DNA from: an uncultured Pelagibacteraceae bacterium
GTDB lineage: Bacteria; Pseudomonadota; Alphaproteobacteria; Pelagibacterales; Pelagibacteraceae
Direction of reading: 5' to 3'
DNA: 64,000 nt
Assembly: GCA_902578265.1 (NCBI GenBank)
Contig: CACHCA010000001.1
Span: 124,001 to 188,000 of the forward strand
The first letter of the stretch is position 1. The number at the start of each line of letters is the position of its first letter. A program made the position numbers and the translations under genes. Under the pieces are notes generated by a model, which was given only the letters and a program-made list of their open reading frames with translations, had not been told where the DNA came from and did not search any database. This document shows, piece by piece, positions 34,504-41,446 of the stretch.

Positions 34504-34971
34504 TTAATCAATCTGTATAGTGTTTGTTGTAGTTTCAGTTGCTTTCTTACCCCAACGAGTCACAATAGTTAAAACTGTTTCTGGTTGTTCAGTTGTAGCT
34601 GTTGTTCCTGTTACAACTGTATCACCCTCAGGATTATCTGAGTCTGCTGTTGCAACTGCTGCGTTACCACCATCGTATGGATCCTTGTCTGTTAAAGGAG
34701 TGCTAGTTCCAACTAACATCGTTGCAATTTCACCTGCATCATCACCACATTCTGCCTCTCCCTCAAAAATTTCTGAGCTTGTATCTAAATTACATTTCGC
34801 AAGTTCAGATGAAACATATTTCACTAAATTTGCATGAATAGCCTTTGATGCATTTTTTTTAGCAGCGGTTGTGTAACCATTGTAAGCAACTACCCCAACA
34901 GCAGCTAAAGTTCCAATAATTGCTACGACTACTAACAATTCGATAAGTGTAAAACCTTTGTTATTTTTCAT
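34504..34971 (-). CDS. pilA: Type IV pilin, probable major subunit
   Basis: A 155-residue prepilin with a short six-residue leader (MKNNKG) and the type IVa N-terminus FTLIELLVVVAIIGTLAAV (Glu5 present). Two Cys (KCNLD, AECGD) could form a disulfide. The C-terminal half is Thr- and acid-rich. A strong ribosome site GAGGGAC (34982-34976) and a good promoter upstream suggest high expression, fitting the major pilin; the second pilin gene follows. It needs PilD for processing, PilB for assembly and PilT for retraction, all encoded in this window. Confidence 0.92.
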   Translation of the reverse strand: MKNNKGFTLIELLVVVAIIGTLAAVGVVAYNGYTTAAKKNASKAIHANLVKYVSSELAKCNLDTSSEIFEGEAECGDDAGEIATMLVGTSTPLTDKDPYDGGNAAVATADSDNPEGDTVVTGTTATTEQPETVLTIVTRWGKKATETTTNTIQID

Positions 34972-35019
34972 TTTTGTCCCTCTTTTTTAATTATTAATTG
35001 ATAATTAATAATAATTTAT

Positions 35020-35048
35020 TTGATATGTAAATACTTTATAAACATCAA
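35020..35048 (-). promoter_or_regulatory. Candidate pilA promoter
   Basis: On the minus strand TTGATG (35048-35043) and TATCAA (35025-35020) are spaced by exactly 17 bases, about 50 bases before the pilA ATG. No sigma-54-type GG-N10-GC site was seen. Confidence 0.5.
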
Positions 35049-35142
35049 AAATTCTATTAAAAACAAATGATTTCACCCAGATTGATCAAAAATTATACAT
35101 TTTATGATTATTTTATGTTATCAGTAAAAAATTTTAAAGTTT

Positions 35143-35442
35143 ATGACATATAAAGTAACAGAAGAGGGAAACGTCAGTACTGTATTTCTAAATGGTGAAA
35201 TTGATATGGACGTTACTGAAAAGGCTAAAGAGGTAATTTTACCTTTAGTGGAGTCAGGCAAAGAAGTTCACCTTAATTTAAAAGATGTTTCTTACATGGA
35301 CTCTTCAGGAATTTCTGTTCTGATTGAAAGCCATCAAAAGGCTCTAGAAAATAACACTAAAGTAATAGTTAAAGAAGTAAGTAAATCTGTTTTAAAAGTA
35401 ATTATGATGGCAAAACTTGAACAGATTCTTAACCTTGAATAA
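35143..35442 (+). CDS. STAS-domain anti-sigma factor antagonist
   Basis: A 99-residue single STAS domain. The phosphorylation loop is YMDSSGISVL with Ser54/Ser55, matching the target serine of SpoIIAA and RsbV. In the known systems a cognate kinase phosphorylates this serine, and a PP2C phosphatase removes it. The kinase gene follows with a TAATG overlap, and two PP2C phosphatases are encoded 4 kb to the left and 9 kb to the right. The pair is divergent from pilA and convergent with pilC, in the middle of the pilus locus. Confidence 0.92.
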   Translation: MTYKVTEEGNVSTVFLNGEIDMDVTEKAKEVILPLVESGKEVHLNLKDVSYMDSSGISVLIESHQKALENNTKVIVKEVSKSVLKVIMMAKLEQILNLE

Positions 35443-35858
35443 TGAATATAGAAGAATCTAAAGATTTTTTAGTCAGCACCGCAAGTTTAAAAGAAGTGAG
35501 AGTTTTTTCTCGAGAAGTATTTGAAAAATTAAAACTTGAACAAGACTTAAAAGACGAATTAGTTTTAGCAATTGCAGAGGCGGCACAAAATATAGTCAAG
35601 CATGGTTATAAAGATGTAGAAAACACAACTGACAGAATGCAAATTAAAATTTCAATGAAAGACTCAGAATTAGAAATAGGTTTTTTTGATAAAGGTAAAG
35701 CTGTTGTTCCTGGAAATGTACAACATAGAAAACTAGATGATATTAAACCTGGGGGCTTAGGTACTTTTTTTATTAAGCAAATTATGGATGCAGCTGTATT
35801 TAAAAAAGATGAAAAGGGATGGGTTAACCATTTAGTATTAACAAAAAAAATTAATTAA
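35442..35858 (+). CDS. RsbW-like ATP-binding anti-sigma/serine kinase
   Basis: A 138-residue GHKL-type ATPase. The N box is LAIAEAAQNIVKHGY with the Glu, Asn and His expected, the G1 box is FFDKGKAVVP and the G2 box GGLGTFFI. It likely phosphorylates the STAS protein encoded just upstream and otherwise binds a third partner. No sigma factor gene is next to it, so the output may be another protein, for example a pilus regulator. Ends four bases into the convergent pilC gene. Confidence 0.9.
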   Translation: MNIEESKDFLVSTASLKEVRVFSREVFEKLKLEQDLKDELVLAIAEAAQNIVKHGYKDVENTTDRMQIKISMKDSELEIGFFDKGKAVVPGNVQHRKLDDIKPGGLGTFFIKQIMDAAVFKKDEKGWVNHLVLTKKIN

Positions 35859-37090
35859 TTTATTAACGCACCAACATTGAATATTGGTGAGTACATTGCA
35901 ATCATTAAACCACCGATCATTAAACCCATGAATACAATCATTATAGGTTCAATCAAACTAGACATGTTATCTACTGCCCCGTCGAATTCTTCTTCATAAT
36001 ACATAGCAACAGAATTAAACATTTCATCAAGTTGACCAGTTTGTTCACCAACCGATATTAATTGACTAAAAGTAGGTGGAAACAAAGGTTCTTTTAAAAA
36101 AAGTTTAGTTAAAGTTTCTCCAGAAAAAACTCCCTTCTTAACATTGTCAATTGCCTCTGTCACAACTACGTTATTACTGACTGACTTTGCAATGTCTAAA
36201 CTTTCTAATAAGTTGACACCTGCTGCACTTAAATTCCCTAGTATTAAAGAAATTCTTGCAATCAATGATTTTAAAATAAGGTCACCAAACACTGGCATTC
36301 GTAAAACTTGTCTATGCCATTTATATCGTATTGCTGGATTTTTAGTTGTTAAATATTTAAAAGCCACTACAAAAGAAATAATAGAGATAAGCATTACCAG
36401 TCCGCCTGTTCCCCTTAAAAAATCGCTCATGCCCAGAATAACTGCAGTGGGCTTAGGTAAAGCAATACCCATTCCGTCATACATTTTTGCAAATACAGGA
36501 ACCACTTTAATCAACATAAATGCACTAACTACTATAGCAACTGTAAACATTATGCTTGGATACATTAAGGCACTTTTAATCTTCTTCTTTATTTTTTCTC
36601 TTTTCTCTAATGCATCGACGATTTTTAAAAGAAAAACATCTAGTTTACCGCTGGCCTCACCAGCTTTAACTAAATTTACATATACGTTATCGAATAGATC
36701 AGGATATTTTTCGAATGATTTTGATAACGAAACACCTCCCTCTAGGCTTTTTCTAATATCTTCTACCACATCCCTCATCGCTGGGTTTTCTACTTGATCT
36801 CTTAGCATTTCAAGTACATTCAAAATTGGAAGTCCGGCTTTTACCATGGTGGCAAATTGCTTTGAAAAAACAACCAAATCCTCATTTTTTACTTTCTTTT
36901 TAAATAAGCTAAAGCCTTTGCCTTTAGGCTTATCTTTTGTGCCGTCTTTTTTTTTCTTACCTCTTGTTAAATTAGTTATAATTATTTTTTGTTCTTTTAG
37001 TTTGTGAGAAGCCTCGTCTTGATTTAAAGCCTCAATTTCGCCCTCTATGTACTTACCAGCTGAAATTCCTTTATATGTGTATGATTCCAT
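35855..37090 (-). CDS. pilC: Type IV pilus inner-membrane platform protein PilC (T2SS F family)
   Basis: A 411-residue platform protein. It has two T2SSF domains (about residues 75-200 and 275-400), each ending in membrane helices; the first has VVFSKQFATMVKAGLPIL and the second has ISLILGNLSAAGVNLLESL. The N-terminal 60 residues include a basic stretch (RGKKKKDGTKDKPKGKG). PilC links the assembly ATPase PilB and retraction ATPase PilT to the growing pilus. It follows pilB by seven bases. Confidence 0.96.
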   Translation of the reverse strand: MESYTYKGISAGKYIEGEIEALNQDEASHKLKEQKIIITNLTRGKKKKDGTKDKPKGKGFSLFKKKVKNEDLVVFSKQFATMVKAGLPILNVLEMLRDQVENPAMRDVVEDIRKSLEGGVSLSKSFEKYPDLFDNVYVNLVKAGEASGKLDVFLLKIVDALEKREKIKKKIKSALMYPSIMFTVAIVVSAFMLIKVVPVFAKMYDGMGIALPKPTAVILGMSDFLRGTGGLVMLISIISFVVAFKYLTTKNPAIRYKWHRQVLRMPVFGDLILKSLIARISLILGNLSAAGVNLLESLDIAKSVSNNVVVTEAIDNVKKGVFSGETLTKLFLKEPLFPPTFSQLISVGEQTGQLDEMFNSVAMYYEEEFDGAVDNMSSLIEPIMIVFMGLMIGGLMIAMYSPIFNVGALIN

Positions 37091-37097
37091 TTGCTAA

Positions 37098-38849
37098 TTA
37101 TGAAGTTGAAAGCACTCGTTCAAACTCTCTAAAGTTTAAATCTCCAGCCGCAATCATTTTTCTGCCCATGTCAGCCATGGTTTGAAAACCCTCTTTAGTA
37201 GCGATTTCTTTTAACTCTGGAGTAGTTGCTTTCTTTAAAATTGCCTCTTTAATTGGTTTTGTTACATTTAAAATCTCATAGATACCCATTCTTCCCTTAA
37301 ATCCTGTATCTTTACATTTAGGACATCCTTTACCTTTTTGTGCTTTTACTCTTGATGCCAACTCAGGTGAGAAACCAAGATCTGTTAAAACTTTTGGCGT
37401 CACATCTTCATCAGGTACCCTACAGTCTTTGCATGATTTTCTTGCTAACCTTTGCGCTAATACCAAAGTACAAGCTGCACTTATTAAATAATCTGGTGTA
37501 CCCATATTTTGTAATCTTGTAATAGTACTAGGTGCATCATTAGTGTGAAGAGTACTAAAAACAAGGTGACCCGTTAGAGCAGCCTTTAAACCAATATCAA
37601 CTGTCTCTTTATCTCTCATCTCACCAACCAGAATAATCTCAGGATCTTGACGTAAAAATGATCTTAGGGCAGCTGCAAAATTTAATCCAATATCATCTTT
37701 AATTTGAACTTGTCCAACACCATCAAGTTCGTATTCAACTGGATCCTCTGCAGTTAAAATATTTAAATGTGGTTTGCTTACTTCTTTTAAAATACTGTAT
37801 AAGGTTGTAGTTTTTCCTGATCCTGTAGGACCAGTTACAAGAACTAAACCTTGTGTACTATGAATTGCTTTTCTAAGATTTTTTAAGTCGGTGTCATCAA
37901 AATTTAATTGTTCTAAAGTTATATCTCCTGCGTCTTTATTTAAGATACGCATTACAATTCTTTCATTATTTGCAGTAGGCAAAATAGATAAACGTAAATC
38001 TACAACTTTACCTTCAATTTTAAAATTGATTGCTCCATCTTGTGGTAATCTTCTTTCTGCAATATCTAGTTTACCCATTATTTTAAATCGAGTAACAACT
38101 GCACCATAATTATCATGTAAAAATTTTTGGTACTGATCTTGTTCTTGTAACATTCCATCTAATCTATATCTTACTCTTGATGAGAATCTATAAGGCTCAA
38201 TATGAATATCACTAACACCTAATTTAATTGCCTCTGCAACAACAGCGGTACTAAATTTTATAACTTCTGATTCATTTTCTATTGCTTCAATATCTTCCTC
38301 TGGTTTTTTATCTAAAACTTCCCCTGCTTCACCAAGTTCGGATTCAAAAGTTTTAGTTTTTTCTCTATTGTCTTTTCGGATAGTTTCTGTTGTTACGTCA
38401 CCGCTCTCACTTAAAAGCTTGTCTATAAACTTTGATATTTCTGAGACTTTTGCTGCATGTAATTCAATATTTTTTTTAGTTATAGCTTTTAAATTTCTCA
38501 TCAAACCAAGTTTTGAACTGTCTGAAATTGCAATATGCAGAGTATTACCCTCAACTTTAAATGGAGCTACAAAATTTACATTGATGTAGTTTGAAGGAAG
38601 CACAGACTTAATTTCATCTGTAATTGCATGCTTTGATAAATCAACAATGTCTAAACTTTGCTCTTTAACTAATACATCTACTATTTGCTTTTCATCAGTA
38701 AGTTTTAATTCAAAGACAGCATCAATTTGAGATTTGTTCCCTTCGGTACTAATTTTTTTTATATTAACTAAGTCTTTACCTGAGATAATATCGTTATCTA
38801 TAAGTACATTTATAAGATTTATTTCGCTTTCTCGACTTATCTTCAACAT
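37098..38849 (-). CDS. pilB: Type IV pilus assembly ATPase PilB
   Basis: A 583-residue GspE-family ATPase. An N-terminal MshEN-like domain (residues 1-150) is followed by the ATPase with Walker A GPTGSGKTTTLYS, AEDPVEYEL, Walker B ILVGEMRD, and HTNDAPST. A zinc tetracysteine is present (CKDC and CPKC near residues 495-520). These features mark an extension motor rather than PilT. Sits between pilQ (one base gap) and pilC in one operon. Confidence 0.97.
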   Translation of the reverse strand: MLKISRESEINLINVLIDNDIISGKDLVNIKKISTEGNKSQIDAVFELKLTDEKQIVDVLVKEQSLDIVDLSKHAITDEIKSVLPSNYINVNFVAPFKVEGNTLHIAISDSSKLGLMRNLKAITKKNIELHAAKVSEISKFIDKLLSESGDVTTETIRKDNREKTKTFESELGEAGEVLDKKPEEDIEAIENESEVIKFSTAVVAEAIKLGVSDIHIEPYRFSSRVRYRLDGMLQEQDQYQKFLHDNYGAVVTRFKIMGKLDIAERRLPQDGAINFKIEGKVVDLRLSILPTANNERIVMRILNKDAGDITLEQLNFDDTDLKNLRKAIHSTQGLVLVTGPTGSGKTTTLYSILKEVSKPHLNILTAEDPVEYELDGVGQVQIKDDIGLNFAAALRSFLRQDPEIILVGEMRDKETVDIGLKAALTGHLVFSTLHTNDAPSTITRLQNMGTPDYLISAACTLVLAQRLARKSCKDCRVPDEDVTPKVLTDLGFSPELASRVKAQKGKGCPKCKDTGFKGRMGIYEILNVTKPIKEAILKKATTPELKEIATKEGFQTMADMGRKMIAAGDLNFREFERVLSTS

Positions 38850-38850
38850 A

Positions 38851-40380
38851 TTATAAAACTCTTGGTGCTATAAATACTAATAACTCATCTAAGTTATCAG
38901 TTTTTGATTTTCCTTTAAACAAATTTCCTATAACTGGGGTATCGCCTACACCTGGTGTTTGTTGTTTGCTATTAGTTGTGGAATTTTTTTTGATACCACC
39001 GATGACAACAATATCACCGTCAGCTACCAGTAATTTGGTGCTAATTTCCATTTTGTTAATAGCAGGATCACCTGCATTTGATCTGTTTGGAGTGTCGTTA
39101 TTAACTTGTATTGTTAAGAGCACATTTCCATCTCCAATTATACTTGGCGTGACTGTCATCTTTAAAGCTGCCTCTTTAAATTGTGTGTCAGTTCCTCCAT
39201 CACCGCTAGATGCATAAGGTATTTCCTCACCTTGAGTAATAGTAGCGACCTGATTATCTAATGTGAATACTTTTGGATTTGAAATTGTTTTGCCTAAACC
39301 TTCTATCTCTAGCGCAGTAATCTCTGCTTTAAGTACTGCTGAACCCGTCTTTTTTAAAATACCAATACCACTAGTTGCTCCTGCAGCAGAAAAATCTGTG
39401 AGACTATCAGTGGCTGCACCAAGAACTGCAGTACCTGCATTAGCAGGTCCATCCCCAGTACTTGCATTTTGGATACCTCCGATAATTTCTCCTTGTCTTC
39501 TATAGTATCCACCTAGTCTTGTGCCTAATGCTCTTTCAAAATCAGAATTGGCCTCAACAATAAATGCCTCAATTAAAACTTGTTTAGTTCTTACATCTAT
39601 TTCTTTAATAATTTTATCAACAATATCTAAATCAGTTTCTTTTCCTCTTACAATAACAGATCTAGTAGTTTTTTCTTCGGTAATTTTAATTGGTGTAAAA
39701 TTATCATCAATTGATGCAAAAAGTTCTGTTAAAGTTTTTTTTGCTTCAGCTGGCGTTATATAATAAAGTCTAAATATTTCTGAAATTATTGGTTCAACTG
39801 AATCTTCTAGTTCTACTTTTTTCTTAACTGCTGAAGCTCGAGCTGATTTAGTACTTTCCTGTGCTGTCAAATTAGATGGGGAATGAACTCTAATTAAATT
39901 ACTTGAGACATCAAAGTCAGCAGCAAAATTTTTTAAATCTAATATTGCGTTAAAAGCTTTATCCCAAGGAACGTCGACTAATTGTGCATTTATTGACCCT
40001 GCAACTTCCTCACCAACTAAAATGTTTATATCCCCCGCCTGAGCCATAAGATTCATAGCTTCTCTATAATCTAAGTTTTGAAACTTAAATGATACGTTTT
40101 GTTTTAAGGATTTATAACTCTCAGGAATTAAAAGATAATTTGTTTTTTGTTGAGAAGATATTTGTTTTCTTTTTCCAAGTTTTATTACATCACCTTCAAT
40201 AGGTTGAGGTCCCATTTCTACTGTTTTATCAACAGTTTCTTTTCCTGTTATTCTTATATCATCTTTTATGAGTGGTGTGTCATGTTTGAACCCACCCTTT
40301 TTATTGAATTTACCATTTGTAGTACATCCAGTTAAAAAGATTGATAATAAAATTATGGGTATAATAAATTTAAAATTCAT
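38851..40380 (-). CDS. pilQ: Type IV pilus secretin PilQ
   Basis: A 509-residue outer-membrane secretin. It is predicted to be a lipoprotein (LSIFLTGC, Cys19), unusual for PilQ but common in related secretins. An STN/N0 domain (VSFKFQNLDYREAMNLMA) and one N1-type domain (YYITPAEAKKTLTELFAS) precede the secretin domain with EIPYASSGDG, VTPSIIGDGNVLLTIQ and VVIGGIKKN. It is shorter than Pseudomonas PilQ, lacking AMIN domains. It forms the gated pore for the pilus. Its start overlaps pilP by 11 bases. Confidence 0.95.
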   Translation of the reverse strand: MNFKFIIPIILLSIFLTGCTTNGKFNKKGGFKHDTPLIKDDIRITGKETVDKTVEMGPQPIEGDVIKLGKRKQISSQQKTNYLLIPESYKSLKQNVSFKFQNLDYREAMNLMAQAGDINILVGEEVAGSINAQLVDVPWDKAFNAILDLKNFAADFDVSSNLIRVHSPSNLTAQESTKSARASAVKKKVELEDSVEPIISEIFRLYYITPAEAKKTLTELFASIDDNFTPIKITEEKTTRSVIVRGKETDLDIVDKIIKEIDVRTKQVLIEAFIVEANSDFERALGTRLGGYYRRQGEIIGGIQNASTGDGPANAGTAVLGAATDSLTDFSAAGATSGIGILKKTGSAVLKAEITALEIEGLGKTISNPKVFTLDNQVATITQGEEIPYASSGDGGTDTQFKEAALKMTVTPSIIGDGNVLLTIQVNNDTPNRSNAGDPAINKMEISTKLLVADGDIVVIGGIKKNSTTNSKQQTPGVGDTPVIGNLFKGKSKTDNLDELLVFIAPRVL

Positions 40381-40765
40381 TTGTTTCTCTAATTTGGTTT
40401 TTAAAATTTAGGGATATAAAATTACTTTCTCCTTTTTGAAATATTGCCTCTTTAATATTTACATCAACTAATTTTAATCCTTTTGATAATTCTTCTTGTA
40501 CTTCAAGAGTTATAAATTCACCTGTGTCATCCACAAAAGTTGCAAACGATTTTAAAGAGCCATTAAAAACTCCTACTAATTTATATTTACTCAAATTCAT
40601 TAATTCTTCTTCTTGAGTAACATCCGACACTATTGTGCTGGCAGTCCCATCGTCTCCCGCAAATGGGTCATTTAAAGGTAATGGTTCTTCGTGGCTGTCA
40701 GCTAAGCCAATTTTAGAAAAAGACATTAATAATAAAGTCAAAAGAGCAATTTTAAAAAAACTCAT
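40370..40765 (-). CDS. pilP: PilP-like type IV pilus protein
   Basis: A 131-residue exported protein with a signal peptide (residues 1-22, cut near LADS), a short acidic linker, and a small beta domain with KYKLVGVFNGSLKSFATF and IKEAIFQKGESNFISL, like the PilP domain that binds PilQ. There is no lipobox Cys, unlike classical PilP. Position between pilO and pilQ with overlaps on both sides (14 and 11 bases) supports the call more than sequence alone. Confidence 0.8.
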   Translation of the reverse strand: MSFFKIALLTLLLMSFSKIGLADSHEEPLPLNDPFAGDDGTASTIVSDVTQEEELMNLSKYKLVGVFNGSLKSFATFVDDTGEFITLEVQEELSKGLKLVDVNIKEAIFQKGESNFISLNFKNQIRETNEF

Positions 40766-41441
40766 CTGGTAACCCCACTATTGTTAATACTCCTGTTACA
40801 ACTATCGCGTTGGTTGTATCTCCTTTTAACACTTTTATGGATTCTTTGTCAAAGTTTAACATCTTTTGAGAAAGGGAGACTTGTCTTTTAAACTTAATAT
40901 AACCAAGGAAATTGCCTTTAATTTCATAACTAACGGGTATCCTGTAATAAGCGATATTTTTTTTCTGTGACTCTGCACTCTTACTTTTCTTTGATTTCTT
41001 TTTTTTCTTTTTCTTTTTTGATGTTGATAATGAGCTTTTTGTGACAGCTACGAGGTTTCCCTTATTAATTTTAGAAATAACTAATCCGTTTAATGAAGCA
41101 TATTCACTTAACGTTTGGTAAAGCCCCTCAACTTCTGATTTCGAATGGAAAAGTGTTGAATAGTTCTCGTATTCTGGTTTTACTTTTTTAATCTTCTTCT
41201 TAATTGATACAATATCATTATTGAATTTTGTAATCTCTGTTTTTTTTACATTCATATCCTCTAATTGAATTTTCTTTTTTTCAACTATAGGACTTAAAAT
41301 GGCATAATAAATAATTAAGAAAACAACAACTGAACCAACACCAATACCTATTTTAATTAATACTTTTTTTTCAATAGTTTTAATTTTAGATATAATTTCA
41401 TCAAACTTAATATTTTTTAAATCAATATTTTTTAAATCCAT
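40752..41441 (-). CDS. pilO: Type IV pilus alignment protein PilO
   Basis: A 229-residue protein with a cytoplasmic head, one membrane helix (about residues 31-50), a coiled coil (about 55-95, rich in Lys and Glu) and a ferredoxin-like periplasmic domain with FLGYIKFKRQVSLSQ. A lysine run (eight in a row near residue 140, then KSKKSKSAES) interrupts the periplasmic domain, which is odd. It pairs with the PilN part of the upstream fusion protein and with PilP. Confidence 0.87.
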   Translation of the reverse strand: MDLKNIDLKNIKFDEIISKIKTIEKKVLIKIGIGVGSVVVFLIIYYAILSPIVEKKKIQLEDMNVKKTEITKFNNDIVSIKKKIKKVKPEYENYSTLFHSKSEVEGLYQTLSEYASLNGLVISKINKGNLVAVTKSSLSTSKKKKKKKKSKKSKSAESQKKNIAYYRIPVSYEIKGNFLGYIKFKRQVSLSQKMLNFDKESIKVLKGDTTNAIVVTGVLTIVGLPDEFF

Positions 41442-41446
41442 AAAAT

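Noticed and set aside
34972..35142. Sigma-54 promoter for pilA
   Set aside because: No GG-N10-GC element; a sigma-70-like TTGATG/TATCAA pair at 17 bp is present instead.
36144..36797. 217-residue ORF on the plus strand
   Set aside because: It is entirely antisense to pilC, whose motifs are clear; no ribosome site or family pattern.
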